From Streptomyces sp. DH12 (GTDB lineage Bacteria; Actinomycetota; Actinomycetes; Streptomycetales; Streptomycetaceae), in the NCBI RefSeq assembly GCF_020873895.1, contig NZ_JAHWGT010000011.1, forward strand, positions 62,001-126,000: DNA of 64,000 bases, given 5' to 3'. This document shows, piece after piece, positions 27,812 to 38,993 of the stretch (positions are counted from its first letter, which is position 1; each line of letters begins with the position of its first letter). Made by a program: the position numbers and the translations under genes. The notes beneath the pieces are model-generated. The model was given only the letters and a program-made list of their open reading frames with translations, was not told where the DNA came from and did not search any database.

Positions 27812-28162
27812 TCAGTTGTCGCGCTTCTCCTTGATCTTCGCGGCCTTGCCGCGCAGCTCACGGAGGTAGTACAGCTTGGCGCGACGGACGTCACCGCGGG
27901 TGACGAGCTCGATCTTCTCGAAGATCGGGCTGTGCACCGGGAAGGTGCGCTCGACGCCGACGGAGAAGGAGACCTTGCGCACCGTGAAGGTCTCGGAGAC
28001 GCCCGAGCCCTGGCGGCGGATGACGACGCCCTTGAACTGCTGGATACGGGAGCGGTTGCCCTCGATGACGCGGACGTGGACGTTCACGGTGTCACCGGGA
28101 CGGAACGCCGGGACGTCGGACCGCAGGGACGCCGAGTTGACGACGTCGAGCACGTGGGACAT
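27812..28162 (-). CDS. rplS: 50S ribosomal protein L19
   Basis: This is a 116-residue large-subunit protein at the subunit interface. The signature [43 protein letters not shown] and [13 protein letters not shown] is complete. I chose ATG 28162 ([10 protein letters not shown]) over an in-frame start at 28189 because it matches the family length and has GAGGAAG upstream. Confidence 0.96.
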   Translation of the reverse strand: MSHVLDVVNSASLRSDVPAFRPGDTVNVHVRVIEGNRSRIQQFKGVVIRRQGSGVSETFTVRKVSFSVGVERTFPVHSPIFEKIELVTRGDVRRAKLYYLRELRGKAAKIKEKRDN

Positions 28163-28177
28163 GTTCGTCTGCTTCCT

Positions 28178-28201
28178 CGCTGATGCCACAGGTCATCAGC
28201 G
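28178..28201 (-). promoter_or_regulatory. Leader hairpin upstream of rplS
   Basis: An 8-bp stem, CGCTGATG/CATCAGCG, with an 8-nt loop ends directly before the GAGGAAG ribosome site of rplS. It could influence rplS initiation or act as an attenuator after trmD. Confidence 0.4.
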
Positions 28202-28291
28202 GCATGTGGATGGTGATCGGGGAGCCGTCGTGCGGGGTGCGGCGTCGTGTCCCCCTGTGGCAGGGGCGCCGACCGGACGTACGGCAGCGGC

Positions 28292-29113
28292 CTATTCTTC
28301 CACGGCCGGGGGCCTGCGCCAAAATCGGCCACCGGGCTCGGGGGCCCAGCCGAGCATGGAGAGGATCTCGCGGTCCTTCTTGTCGAAGGCGGAGGGGTCG
28401 CACCGCTCGATGAGGTCGGGGCGGTGCAGGGCGGTGCGCCGGAACGCCTCGTCTCGCCGCCAGCGGGCGATCCGCCCGTGGTGGCCGCTGAGGAGGACGT
28501 CGGGGATGCCGCGGCCGCGCCAGACGGGCGGCTTGGTGTAGACCGGGCCCTCCAGCAGGTCGGCCATGGCGCCGGGGGCGAACGAGTCGTCCCGGTGGGA
28601 CTCGGCGTTGCCGAGGACTCCCGGCAGGAGCCGGGCCACGGCCTCCGTGACGACGAGGACGGCGGCCTCCCCGCCGGCGAGGACGTAGTCGCCGATGGAG
28701 ACCTCGTAGACGGGCATGCGGGTGGCGTACTCGTCGGTGACGCGCCGGTCGATGCCCTCGTACCGGGCGGGGGCGAAGATCAGCCACGGTCGCCGGGAGA
28801 GCTCGACGGCGACCTCCTGGGTGAACGGGCGGCCGCTGGGCGTCGGGACGACGAGTACGGGCCCGTGGTGCCCCGCCTCGTAGCCGTCGGCGGTGATCTC
28901 GTCGAGGGCGTCGCCCCAGGGCTCGGTCTTCATGACCATGCCGGGGCCACCGCCATAGGGGGTGTCGTCGACGGTGTTGTGCCGGTCGTACGTCCAGTCG
29001 CGCAGGTCGTGGACGTGGACGTCGAGCCGGCCGCTGGCGCGGGCCTTGCCGACGAGGGACACGTTCAGCGGGTCGAGGTACTCCGGGAAGATGGTGACGA
29101 CGTCGAGCCGCAT
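28292..29113 (-). CDS. trmD: tRNA (guanine-N1)-methyltransferase
   Basis: This is a 273-residue knotted SPOUT enzyme that methylates G37 in tRNA and prevents frameshifting. Motifs are [38 protein letters not shown] and YVLAGGEAAVLVV (SAM-binding knot). A C-terminal domain follows. The ATG overlaps the rimM stop by 1 bp. Confidence 0.96.
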   Translation of the reverse strand: MRLDVVTIFPEYLDPLNVSLVGKARASGRLDVHVHDLRDWTYDRHNTVDDTPYGGGPGMVMKTEPWGDALDEITADGYEAGHHGPVLVVPTPSGRPFTQEVAVELSRRPWLIFAPARYEGIDRRVTDEYATRMPVYEVSIGDYVLAGGEAAVLVVTEAVARLLPGVLGNAESHRDDSFAPGAMADLLEGPVYTKPPVWRGRGIPDVLLSGHHGRIARWRRDEAFRRTALHRPDLIERCDPSAFDKKDREILSMLGWAPEPGGRFWRRPPAVEE

Positions 29114-29742
29114 CAGCGACCGTCCTCCGCGCCGGGGCGCCGGCCGCCGTCGGGGTGGCCGTCGGAGTCCGGGTGACCGTCGGAGTCCGGGTGGCCGTCC
29201 TCGTCTTCCCCGCGGGCGGAGGCGATGACGGCGCGGTCGTCGACGAGGCCGGGCGGCGGGACGATGACGGCCCGCTGCGCCTCCAGGTCGACGTCGGTGA
29301 CGATCTCCTCGACGAAGGGGATGAGCACCTCGGTGCCGTCGGGCCGCTCGACGACGAACAGGTCCTGGGACGGCAGGTGGCTGATCTCCGTGATCCGGCC
29401 GATCTCCGTGCCGTCGGCGAGGACCACGTCCAGGTCGACGAGCTGGTGGTCGTAGTACTCGTCCGGCTCCTCGGGGCGCTCGTCGGGGTCGACGTCCGCG
29501 ATGAGCAGGGTGTTGCGCAGCGCCTCGGCGGCGTTCCGGTCGCGTACGCCCGCGAAGCGCAGGAGCAGCCGCCCGCTGTGCACCCGTCCGCTCTCGATGG
29601 TCAGGGGTCCGACGCCGGCCGGGTCGGTGGTGAGGACGGCACCCGGCCCGAGCCGCAGTTCCGGCTCGTCGGTGCGCACCTCGACGGTGACCTCGCCCTT
29701 GACTCCGTGAGCGCGGCCGATCCGCGCGACTACGAGCTGCAC
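29113..29742 (-). CDS. rimM: 16S rRNA processing/maturation protein RimM
   Basis: This is a 209-residue factor that binds S19 and helps 30S head maturation. It begins [18 protein letters not shown] and has a PRC-barrel domain containing [11 protein letters not shown] and [18 protein letters not shown]. The last 30 residues are an acidic tail made of a repeated GHPDSD unit. GTG start at 29742. Coupled to trmD. Confidence 0.94.
   Translation of the reverse strand: MQLVVARIGRAHGVKGEVTVEVRTDEPELRLGPGAVLTTDPAGVGPLTIESGRVHSGRLLLRFAGVRDRNAAEALRNTLLIADVDPDERPEEPDEYYDHQLVDLDVVLADGTEIGRITEISHLPSQDLFVVERPDGTEVLIPFVEEIVTDVDLEAQRAVIVPPPGLVDDRAVIASARGEDEDGHPDSDGHPDSDGHPDGGRRPGAEDGR
29155..29199 (-). repeat. 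18-bp tandem repeat encoding the RimM tail
   Basis: Two copies of an 18-bp unit (29155-29172, 29173-29190; one mismatch) plus a half copy to 29199 encode GHPDSD repeats. The repeat stays in frame, so it can vary in number without breaking the gene. Confidence 0.75.
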
Positions 29743-29824
29743 TTCCTTGACTCTCCTGTCGGACGACGACGGGCCGGGGCGGGCGGCTGCCCTCCCCGGC
29801 CCGTGCGCCGGTGTTCAACTTCGC

Positions 29825-30064
29825 TCAGCGAACCTGGTCCACGTCGACGAGGTCGACCCGGATACCACGGCCGCCGATGGCGCCCACGACCGTACGCAGC
29901 GCGCGGGCGGTGCGGCCGTTGCGGCCGATCACCTTGCCGAGGTCGTCCGGGTGGACCCGGACCTCCAGCACGCGCCCGCGACGCAGGGTGCGCGAGGCGA
30001 CCTGCACGTCGTCGGGGTTGTCGACGATGCCCTTCACGAGGTGCTCGAGAGCCTCCTCGAGCAT
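29825..30064 (-). CDS. khpA: KH-domain RNA-binding protein (KhpA-like)
   Basis: This is a 79-residue single KH domain protein. The GxxG loop is IGRNGRTARAL, with the flanking beta strand EVRVHPDDLGKV. It sits between rpsP and rimM, the standard place for KhpA, an RNA chaperone linked to ribosome and cell-division control in other bacteria. It starts 2 bp after rpsP. Confidence 0.92.
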   Translation of the reverse strand: MLEEALEHLVKGIVDNPDDVQVASRTLRRGRVLEVRVHPDDLGKVIGRNGRTARALRTVVGAIGGRGIRVDLVDVDQVR

Positions 30065-30066
30065 GC

Positions 30067-30522
30067 TCAGGCCTCGGGCGACTCTGCGGCCGTCGCCGCA
30101 GACTCAGTCTCGGCCTCGTCCGCCTTCTTGTCGGCCTTCTTGGCCTTGGGGGTGATGGCCTCACCCTTGTCGTCGTCGCCCGCGAGCGCCTTGGCGAAGT
30201 CGTCGAAGGAACGACGCTTGTCTTCCTTCGTCGCCGGGGCGAGCAGCGGCTTCTCGGGGGCCGGGAGGCCCTTGACCTTCTGCCAGTCGCCGGTGAGCTT
30301 CAGGATGGCGAGGACCGGCTCGGTCGGCTGGGCGCCGACGGACAGCCAGTACTGCGCACGCTCCGAGTCGACCTCGATGCGCGAGGGGTTCTGCACCGGG
30401 TGGTACAGGCCGATCTCCTCGATCGCACGGCCGTCACGGCGGGTGCGGGAGTCGGCGACGACGATGCGGTAGTGAGGCGAACGGATCTTGCCCAGACGCT
30501 TCAGCTTGATCTTGACTGCCAC
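30067..30522 (-). CDS. rpsP: 30S ribosomal protein S16
   Basis: This is a 151-residue small-subunit protein. The usual 80-residue core ([45 protein letters not shown]) is followed by an actinobacterial Lys/Ala/Glu-rich extension of about 65 residues. First gene of the rpsP-khpA-rimM-trmD-rplS group. GTG start preceded by CAGGAGA. Confidence 0.96.
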   Translation of the reverse strand: MAVKIKLKRLGKIRSPHYRIVVADSRTRRDGRAIEEIGLYHPVQNPSRIEVDSERAQYWLSVGAQPTEPVLAILKLTGDWQKVKGLPAPEKPLLAPATKEDKRRSFDDFAKALAGDDDKGEAITPKAKKADKKADEAETESAATAAESPEA

Positions 30523-30706
30523 GGGTGTGGTGTCTCCTGGTCTTGACGTGAGTTGGGCACGACGACATGCCGCGTGGGGTTGCGGTACCCGAGTGCCCGA
30601 TGGACGCGTCAGCCGTAGGAGAGAGGGGTCCTGTTCGACTGTCGAGTACAGCTAGCCATTGTGCCACACCCCGCGCGGCCCCCGTGCCCCCGGGCCTCCC
30701 GGCGGA

Positions 30707-31381
30707 TCACCGGGCGGCGCCCACCGCTTCCGGGATCCGGAAGGGCTTGCCGCAGCCGCCGCAGACGATCGGCGCCTGGGCGAGGACGGAGGGGACGACC
30801 CGGACGTTGCGGCCGCAGTCGCACACCGCCTTGACCCGGACGCCACCGCCCGACGAGCCGTGCCTGGCGGCGGGCCCGCGGAAGGAGCGCTTGGTGTCGC
30901 CCGCGGTGGCCGCGGTGTGCGCCTTGAGGGCGCGCTGCAGCCGCTCGATCGTCTGCCGGTACCGGCGCTTCGCCTCGGGGCTGAGCGTGACCAGGGAGAA
31001 GCCGCTGCTCGGGTGCGGCTCCTCGGAGTGGTCCAGGCCCATCTCCTCGGCGATCGCCAGGAAGCGGCGGTTGTGGTACCGGCCGGCTCGCGAGGTGTCG
31101 CGGACACCCCGGGCGGCGGCGATGCCGTGGACTGCCTCATGCAGCAGTCGCTCGAAGGAGAGCTCGGCGCCGCAGGCGGACGACGACTCTCCGATCAGGG
31201 ACTCGGGCGCAGCGAGATCGGGCAGTTCGGGGTGGTGCCGCTGAATGTCGGCCCACGCCTGTGCCAGTTCCGCGGCGAGGACAGGTGGTGTCGTGCTCAC
31301 GTCGTGAACAACGAGCCGGGACGCCGTCGGGTTCCATTCCGGGGCATCCCAAATATTTTGCACGTACCCGTCAGTTGCCAT
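30707..31381 (-). CDS. SprT-like zinc metalloprotein with C-terminal zinc ribbon
   Basis: This is a 224-residue protein. LLHEAVHG (HExxH, 81-85) and a downstream RYHNRRFLAIAEEMGL (His103 as third ligand) resemble SprT/Spartan-type proteases, which cut DNA-protein crosslinks. The C-terminus has C187, C189, C207 and C210 in a rubredoxin-like knuckle. Its first codons are unusually AT-rich for the window (CAAAATATTTGG). Whether it has protease activity is unknown. It is upstream of rpsP on the same strand. Confidence 0.65.
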   Translation of the reverse strand: MATDGYVQNIWDAPEWNPTASRLVVHDVSTTPPVLAAELAQAWADIQRHHPELPDLAAPESLIGESSSACGAELSFERLLHEAVHGIAAARGVRDTSRAGRYHNRRFLAIAEEMGLDHSEEPHPSSGFSLVTLSPEAKRRYRQTIERLQRALKAHTAATAGDTKRSFRGPAARHGSSGGGVRVKAVCDCGRNVRVVPSVLAQAPIVCGGCGKPFRIPEAVGAAR

Positions 31382-31823
31382 TGATGTGTCCTCACGAGGG
31401 CCAGTGCGCTGATCTGCGGAGAAGCCACACAGCTCGCATCAAGGTGGTACGTAGCGGCGCCGTCCGCGGAGCTTCCCCCGCAGTGCGCGCCCCGGCGCTC
31501 GCACATGTCCGTGCGCCGGTCGTGCTCACCGTGCGGCGGCGAAGGCGCATCGCCGTGGGCGACAGTACCGCTACTGCGGGTACCGCGTGGCACCGACCCC
31601 GTTGCCATGGCGGGATTCGCGCGGCGGCCTCACTATGGGAGTGGTTCGTGCCGGCCCAGGGGGCGCACGACCGGGGCACGCAAGCATTGCGGCCCGACCC
31701 CCTGGACGCCGGGGCGGAAGCGGAGTTCCCTGGCTTACGGGACGTGCCGGCGCACGTACACGGGGGCTGTCCATCAGGGCAAGGACGCAGAGTTGAACCT
31801 CTCGGCTGATTGGGGCGCTTTCG
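31382..31823. other. Divergent intergenic region, 442 bp
   Basis: This region lies between the divergent SprT-like and methyltransferase genes. Composition is slightly less GC-rich than the flanks. Several short open frames cross it on both strands but none has a ribosome site or a recognisable product. Promoters for both genes must lie here; I cannot place them with confidence. Confidence 0.5.
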
Positions 31824-32696
31824 ATGACACCTATGCTCGTCCAGCACCACCCCCACCCGGCCTCGGCCCCTCCGGCCGCGGACGCGCCACGGCGCGCCCG
31901 TGACTGGGCGGAGATCCAGGAGCGGATGCTGGTACCGCTCTACGAAGCGGTGTACGAGCACCTGGAGGTCGGCACCGGGACACGGCTCCTCGGTCTCGGT
32001 TGCGGCTCGGGGCTCGCCCTGCTCATGGCCGCCACACGCGGGGCCCGGGTGACGGGTGTCGACACCGACCACGCGCGCGTGGACCTGGCCCGGGAGCGGC
32101 TCACGCCCGAGCCGCCCGGCCACGGACCGGGCCCGTACGGCGCCGGGCGCCCCGAGCCGAGGCTCCTGTACGGCTCCCCCGACGCCGCGGCGGACCCCGC
32201 GGGCACGGCGTACAACCTGGTCACGGCGTTGCAGCCGATCGGTTGCACCGCCGGCGACTCCGACGGGCTCGTCCCCTCCCTGGCCGCCGCCGTCCGGATG
32301 GCGGAGCGGGGCGGCGCCGTGGTCCTCACCGGTTGGGGCCCGCCCGAGCGGTGCGCCACGACGGCCGTGTTCCGGGTCGCGGGGCGGCTCACCGAGCGGC
32401 TGCGGGGCGGGGACGCCTGGCGGCCCGCCCTCCGCGACGACCTGGAGGAGGTGGCCGCGCGGGCCGGGCTGCGTCCGGACGGCTCCGGCCGCGTCTCCTG
32501 TCCGTTCGGGTACGCGGACACGGACAGCGCGGTGCGCGGGCTGCTCTCCACCGGCCTGTTCGACGCGGCCGTGCGGGCCGCGGACCAGGTGACCGTGGAG
32601 AAGGAGATCACGGAGGCCCTCCACTCGTACGTCCGTCCGGACGGCACGGTGTGGATGCCGAACGTCTTCCGGTACCTGGTGGCCAGGATCCCCTAG
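31824..32696 (+). CDS. SAM-dependent class I methyltransferase
   Basis: This is a 290-residue protein with motif I LLGLGCGSG (55-63) and an acidic end to strand 2 (VTGVDTDHARV). Motif IV-like sequence is weak (NLVTALQPIGC). The product could methylate a small molecule; no substrate feature is visible. ATG 31824 or 31833 may be used. It faces ffh across a strong hairpin. Confidence 0.78.
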   Translation: MTPMLVQHHPHPASAPPAADAPRRARDWAEIQERMLVPLYEAVYEHLEVGTGTRLLGLGCGSGLALLMAATRGARVTGVDTDHARVDLARERLTPEPPGHGPGPYGAGRPEPRLLYGSPDAAADPAGTAYNLVTALQPIGCTAGDSDGLVPSLAAAVRMAERGGAVVLTGWGPPERCATTAVFRVAGRLTERLRGGDAWRPALRDDLEEVAARAGLRPDGSGRVSCPFGYADTDSAVRGLLSTGLFDAAVRAADQVTVEKEITEALHSYVRPDGTVWMPNVFRYLVARIP

Positions 32697-32747
32697 GCGC
32701 CCCCGGGTTCGCCGGAACGGTTCTGCCCGAGAAGGCGCACGGCATGA

Positions 32748-32784
32748 GCGAGGGGCACCCACCGCACTGGTGGGTGCCCCTCGC
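32748..32784. terminator. Bidirectional terminator between methyltransferase and ffh
   Basis: A perfect 16-bp stem (32748-32763 with 32769-32784) has a GCACT loop, in the gap between convergent genes. It is symmetrical and can serve both strands. Confidence 0.8.
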
Positions 32785-32840
32785 CGCGCGTACCGTCGGG
32801 CCCCGCGCGTGCCGTCGGGCCGTCGCCGCGCGCGCCGTGC

Positions 32841-34394
32841 TCAGCCCATGAACTTCTTGAACTCGTCCGGCAGCTCGAAGTCCTGGCCCGGCTGCCCGGC
32901 CGGGAGGCCGAACGCGCCGCCCTGCTGGGCCTGCTCCTCGCGGCGCGCGGCGGCGGCCTCCTCCTCGGCCTTCCGCTTCAGCGGGTTGCCGCTGCGCCGC
33001 TTGCCCTTGGCCTGCTTCTGCTGCTTCTTCTGGCGGCCCGCGCCGCCCCCCGTGCCGGGCATGCCGGGCATGCCCGGCATGCCGCCGCCCTGCGCCATCC
33101 GCGACATCATCTTGCGGGCCTCGAAGAACCGCTCCACCAGCGACTTCACGGCGCTGACGTCGACGCCCGAACCACGCGCGATCCGGGCCCGGCGCGAGCC
33201 GTTGATGATCGTGGGGTCCTGGCGCTCGGCCGGGGTCATGGACTTGATGACCGCCGCCGTGCGGTCGACGTCCCGCTCGTCGATGTTGTTGATCTGGTCC
33301 CGCATCTGCGCCATGCCCGGCAGCATGCCGAGCAGCTTGGAGATGGAGCCCATCTTGCGGACCTGCTCCATCTGGGCCAGGAAGTCGTCGAGGGTGAAGT
33401 CCTTGCCCTTGCTGCTCGCCAGCTTGGAGGCCATCTTGGCGGCCTCTTCCTGGCTGAAGGTCTGCTCGGCCTTCTCGATCAGCGACAGCACGTCGCCCAT
33501 GCCGAGGATGCGCGACGCCATGCGGTCCGGGTGGAACGCGTCGAACTCGTCCAGCTTCTCGCCGTTGGAGGCGAACATGATCTGGCGGCCGGTGACGTGC
33601 GCGATGGACAGGGCGGCACCGCCGCGGGCGTCGCCGTCGAGCTTCGACAGGACGACGCCGTCGAAGCCCACGCCGTCGCGGAACGCCTCGGCCGTGTTGA
33701 CGGCGTCCTGACCGATCATCGCGTCGACGACGAAGAGGATCTCGTCCGGGCGGACGGCGTCCCGGATGTCGGCGGCCTGCCGCATCATCTCCTGGTCGAT
33801 GCCCAGGCGGCCGGCGGTGTCGACGATGACGATGTCGAACTGCTTGGTCCGCGCGTACTCGATCGAGTCCTTGGCGACCTGGACCGGGTCGCCGACGCCG
33901 TTGCCCGGCTCGGGCGCGTAGACGCCGACGCCGGCGCGGTCGGCGACGACGGAGAGCTGGTTGACGGCGTTGGGGCGCTGGAGGTCGCAGGCGACGAGCA
34001 GCGGGGAGTGGCCCTGGCCCTTGAGCCAGAGGCCGAGCTTGCCGGCGAGCGTGGTCTTGCCCGCACCCTGCAGACCGGCCAGCATGATCACGGTCGGGGC
34101 GGTCTTGGCGAAGCGCAGGCGGCGGGTCTCACCGCCGAGGATGGAGACCAGCTCGTCATTGACGATCTTGATGACCTGCTGTGAGGGGTTGAGCGCCTTG
34201 GACACCTCGGCCCCGGACGCCCTCTCCTTCACGTTCTTGATGAACGCCCGGACCACCGGCAGGGCGACGTCCGCTTCCAGCAGGGCGATGCGGATCTCGC
34301 GGGCGGTGGCGTCGATGTCCGCCTCGGACAACCTGCCTTTGCCTCGCAGAGTCTTGAAAGTCGCGGAGAGGCGGTCGGAGAGGGTATCGAACAC
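32841..34394 (-). CDS. ffh: Signal recognition particle protein Ffh (SRP54)
   Basis: This is a 517-residue GTPase that binds signal peptides on nascent chains with the 4.5S RNA. N and G domains: GLQGAGKTT (107-115), DLQRPNAV, VDTAGRLGID, KLDGDARGG. The M domain follows (GMGDVLSLIEKAE, GSRRARIARGSG) with a Met/Gly run GGGMPGMPGMPG and a basic tail. GTG start at 34394. It works with FtsY, encoded about 7.5 kb away. Confidence 0.96.
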   Translation of the reverse strand: MFDTLSDRLSATFKTLRGKGRLSEADIDATAREIRIALLEADVALPVVRAFIKNVKERASGAEVSKALNPSQQVIKIVNDELVSILGGETRRLRFAKTAPTVIMLAGLQGAGKTTLAGKLGLWLKGQGHSPLLVACDLQRPNAVNQLSVVADRAGVGVYAPEPGNGVGDPVQVAKDSIEYARTKQFDIVIVDTAGRLGIDQEMMRQAADIRDAVRPDEILFVVDAMIGQDAVNTAEAFRDGVGFDGVVLSKLDGDARGGAALSIAHVTGRQIMFASNGEKLDEFDAFHPDRMASRILGMGDVLSLIEKAEQTFSQEEAAKMASKLASSKGKDFTLDDFLAQMEQVRKMGSISKLLGMLPGMAQMRDQINNIDERDVDRTAAVIKSMTPAERQDPTIINGSRRARIARGSGVDVSAVKSLVERFFEARKMMSRMAQGGGMPGMPGMPGTGGGAGRQKKQQKQAKGKRRSGNPLKRKAEEEAAAARREEQAQQGGAFGLPAGQPGQDFELPDEFKKFMG

Positions 34395-34496
34395 GGCGCT
34401 CGTCGGTCCTCGGGTCTCGGAAGCAGGCGGACAGTCGGAGTCAAGGGTATCCGCCCGCGCGGCGGGGGCGCCCTCCCCTCGCGCATCCCGCCGGCC

Positions 34497-34524
34497 GGGG
34501 CGGCGGCCCGGGGGCCCGCCGGGG
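34497..34524 (-). terminator. Imperfect GC hairpin between glnD and ffh
   Basis: On the minus strand GGCGG-G-CCC and GGG-CCGCC pair with one bulge around a short loop. It lies in the 184-bp gap. Weak evidence. Confidence 0.3.
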
Positions 34525-34578
34525 TGTCCGGGACGCACGCCGGCGGTGCCGCAACCGGCGCCGCCCGGCCCGGCCCGG

Positions 34579-37182
34579 TCACGCCCGCAGGGCCTCCTCC
34601 AGGGCCCGCGCCGCCTGCGCGGCCGCCCCGGTCGACAGCGGGGCGCCCTCGGTGTCCGTGACGTAGACCGTGTCCACCGCGTTCGCGCCGAGGGTGCTGA
34701 CGTGGGCGCTGCGCACCCGTACCTCCGCGCCCTCCAATGCCCGGCCGATGCGGTGCAGCAGGCCCGGGGCGTCCTGGGCGCGGACCTCCAGGACCGTGGC
34801 GCGGGCGGCCGAGCCCGCCGGGGCGACGGTGACGCGGGGCGGCGGGCCCTGGACGCCCCGGCGCCGCGGGTGGGCGGCGTCGCGCTCGGCGAGCCGGGCG
34901 GCCACGTCGAGGGAGCCGTCCAGGGCGCGTACGAGGTCGGCGCGGAGCCGCACGGCCTGCGGCAGGGAGCCGTACTCGGCGGCGACGCGCCAGTTCAGCA
35001 CCAGCACGGGACCGGGGCGGACCGGCCCGGCGGACGGAGCGCCGGTCCCGGCCGCCGACCGGGCGCGGGGCGCGGCGGGCGGCGCGGCGGCGGGCCGCGG
35101 GTCGGGCGCCGGGGGGTGGGGCGGCTCGATGGGCAGGTCGACGGCGCGCAGGTCGGCGGAGCGGACGGTGAGCCGGTGCAGGGCGAGGACCCCGGCGACG
35201 GCGGGGAGGACGCCCGGCCGGTCGGGCAGGGCGACCAGCAGCTCCACGCCCACCGGCTCAGGCTCGCCCGCCGGCCCGGCGCCGTCCCCGCCGCAGCCGT
35301 CACCGGCGCGGCCGCCCCCGTCGCCGTCGTCCTCGTGCTGGGTGCGGAGGGCCAGTACCGGTTCGCCGGTGCGCAGCGCCTCGACGGCGAGGCGCTCCTC
35401 CTCGGCGCCGGGCGCGGCCGGTTCGGGCGCCGTGGGGGTGTCGCCGGAGAGGGCGGCCGCCACCCGCCCGACGAGGTCGGCGACGAGCCCGGCCCGCCAG
35501 GAGGACCAGGCGGCGGGCCCGGTGGCGAGGGCGTCGGCCTCGGTGAGGGCGTGCAGCAGCTCCAGGGTGGCCGGGCTGCCGACGGCCTCGGCGACGGCGG
35601 TGACGGTGGCCGGGTCGTCGAGGTCGCGCCGGGTCGCGGTCTCCACGAGGAGCAGGTGGTGGCGGACGAGGGCGGCGAGCACCTCCGTGTCGGCCCGGTC
35701 GAAGCCGACGCGGACGGCGACGTCGCGGGCGATGGTCGCGCCGGCGACGGAGTGGTCGCCGGGCCACCCCTTGCCGAGGTCGTGCAGGAGCGCGGCGACG
35801 AGGAGCAGGTCGGGGCGGCCGACGCGGCGGGTGAGGGAGGAGGCGCGGACGGCGGTCTCCACGAGGTGCCGGTCGACGGTCCAGGTGTGGACGGGGTTGC
35901 GCTGCGGGCGGCAGCGGACGCGTTCCCAGTCCGGTACGAGTCGGGTGACGAGCCCCTCGGCCTCCAGCGCCTCCCAGACGGCGACGGCGGGTTCGCCCGC
36001 GCCGAGCAGCGTGACCAGTTGTTCGCGGGCCTCGGCGGGCCAGGGCACGGGGAGCGGCTTCGCGGTGGTGGCGAGGTGGCGCACGGCGTGCCGGGACAGG
36101 GGCAGCCCGGCCTGGGCCGCGGCCGCGGCGGCGCGCAGCGGGAGGACGGGGTCGCGTTCGGGGCGGGCGGTGCGCGCGAGGACGGCCTCGCCGTCCATCT
36201 CGACGACGCCCTCGGCGAGGGGTGTGCGTTCCGGTCGGGTGCGGGGGGCCCTGCCGCCGCCGAGGAGGGCGCGCAGCCTCGGCCGGGCGGAGCGGGCGCG
36301 CAGCACGCGGTGGACCTCGCGCCAGGTGACGTCGGAGGCGTAGGCGATGGTCCGGGCGGCTTCCGAGACGCGGCGGAGCAGGGCGTCGGCGTCGAGCAGG
36401 CCGAGGGCGGCGGCGACCTGGTCCTGTTCCTGGAGGGCGAGCCGGTCGGTGGCGCGTCCGGTGGCGAGGTGGAGCGCGTCGCGGACGTCGAGGAGGGTGC
36501 GGGCCGCGTCGGCGAGGCCCTCGCGGGGGGCGTCGGCCAGCCAGGAGGCGGCGACGGCGCGCAGGGCGGTGGCGTCGCGCAGTCCGCCGCGGGCCTCCTT
36601 GAGGTCGCCTTCGAGGAGGTGGGGCAGCTCGCCCTGGCGCTCGGCGCGTTCCCGGCACAGCTCGTGCAGGGCGGGGAGGCGGGCGGGGGCCTGGTTGCGC
36701 CAGTCGGCGAGGACGGTGGTGCGCAGGGCGGCGACGAGCCCGGCGTCGCCGGCGAGCGGGCGGGCGTCGAGGAGGCCGAGGTGGACCTTGAGGTCCTCGC
36801 GGGCGGTCCTGCGGGCCTCCCCCGGGGTGCGTACGGAGTGGTCGAGTGCCAGCCCGAGGTCCCACACGGGGTACCAGAGGCGGTCGGCGAGGGCGGCGAC
36901 GGCGCCGGGCTCGGCCGTGCCGTCGTGGAGCAGGAGCAGGTCGAGGTCGCTGCGCGGGGAGAGTTCGCCGCGTCCGTAGCCGCCGACGGCGACGAGCGCG
37001 GTGCCGCGGGGCGGGTCGGCCGCGGCGTACAGCCCGGCGAGCCAGTCGTCGGTGAGCCGGGCCAGCGCGGCGCGGCGGGCCGGCCCGGGGCGGCCCTCCT
37101 GGCGGAGGAGGGCCGTCCGGGCCGCCGCGTGGCCGCCGGGTCCCGAGTCGTCGTCCTTCTCGTGCGTCGCGTGGCTCGTCAC
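34579..37182 (-). CDS. glnD: PII uridylyltransferase / adenylyltransferase-type protein GlnD
   Basis: This is an 867-residue bifunctional nucleotidyltransferase that modifies GlnK; in Streptomyces it adenylylates rather than uridylylates. The nucleotidyltransferase site is VGGYGRGELSPRSDLDLLLL, the HD hydrolase motif is LLHDLGKGWPGDHS, and two ACT domains lie at the end (LPDRPGVLPAVAG, DAPGLLHRIGRALEG). A Gly/Asp-rich insertion precedes the first ACT domain. GTG 37182. It follows glnK by 13 bp. Confidence 0.94.
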   Translation of the reverse strand: MTSHATHEKDDDSGPGGHAAARTALLRQEGRPGPARRAALARLTDDWLAGLYAAADPPRGTALVAVGGYGRGELSPRSDLDLLLLHDGTAEPGAVAALADRLWYPVWDLGLALDHSVRTPGEARRTAREDLKVHLGLLDARPLAGDAGLVAALRTTVLADWRNQAPARLPALHELCRERAERQGELPHLLEGDLKEARGGLRDATALRAVAASWLADAPREGLADAARTLLDVRDALHLATGRATDRLALQEQDQVAAALGLLDADALLRRVSEAARTIAYASDVTWREVHRVLRARSARPRLRALLGGGRAPRTRPERTPLAEGVVEMDGEAVLARTARPERDPVLPLRAAAAAAQAGLPLSRHAVRHLATTAKPLPVPWPAEAREQLVTLLGAGEPAVAVWEALEAEGLVTRLVPDWERVRCRPQRNPVHTWTVDRHLVETAVRASSLTRRVGRPDLLLVAALLHDLGKGWPGDHSVAGATIARDVAVRVGFDRADTEVLAALVRHHLLLVETATRRDLDDPATVTAVAEAVGSPATLELLHALTEADALATGPAAWSSWRAGLVADLVGRVAAALSGDTPTAPEPAAPGAEEERLAVEALRTGEPVLALRTQHEDDGDGGGRAGDGCGGDGAGPAGEPEPVGVELLVALPDRPGVLPAVAGVLALHRLTVRSADLRAVDLPIEPPHPPAPDPRPAAAPPAAPRARSAAGTGAPSAGPVRPGPVLVLNWRVAAEYGSLPQAVRLRADLVRALDGSLDVAARLAERDAAHPRRRGVQGPPPRVTVAPAGSAARATVLEVRAQDAPGLLHRIGRALEGAEVRVRSAHVSTLGANAVDTVYVTDTEGAPLSTGAAAQAARALEEALRA

Positions 37183-37195
37183 CCGGCAGCTCCCC

Positions 37196-38965
<1,770 letters not shown>

Positions 38966-38993
38966 TTATGACGCAGGAGATTCGCGCAGCGCC

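Noticed and set aside
24983-28183. Open frame of over 1000 codons opposite the sip genes and rplS
   Set aside because: Composition-driven shadow; the minus strand has five clear genes.
31261-31809. Plus-strand open frame in the SprT/methyltransferase gap
   Set aside because: It overlaps the start of the SprT-like gene, lacks a ribosome site and has no recognisable protein features.
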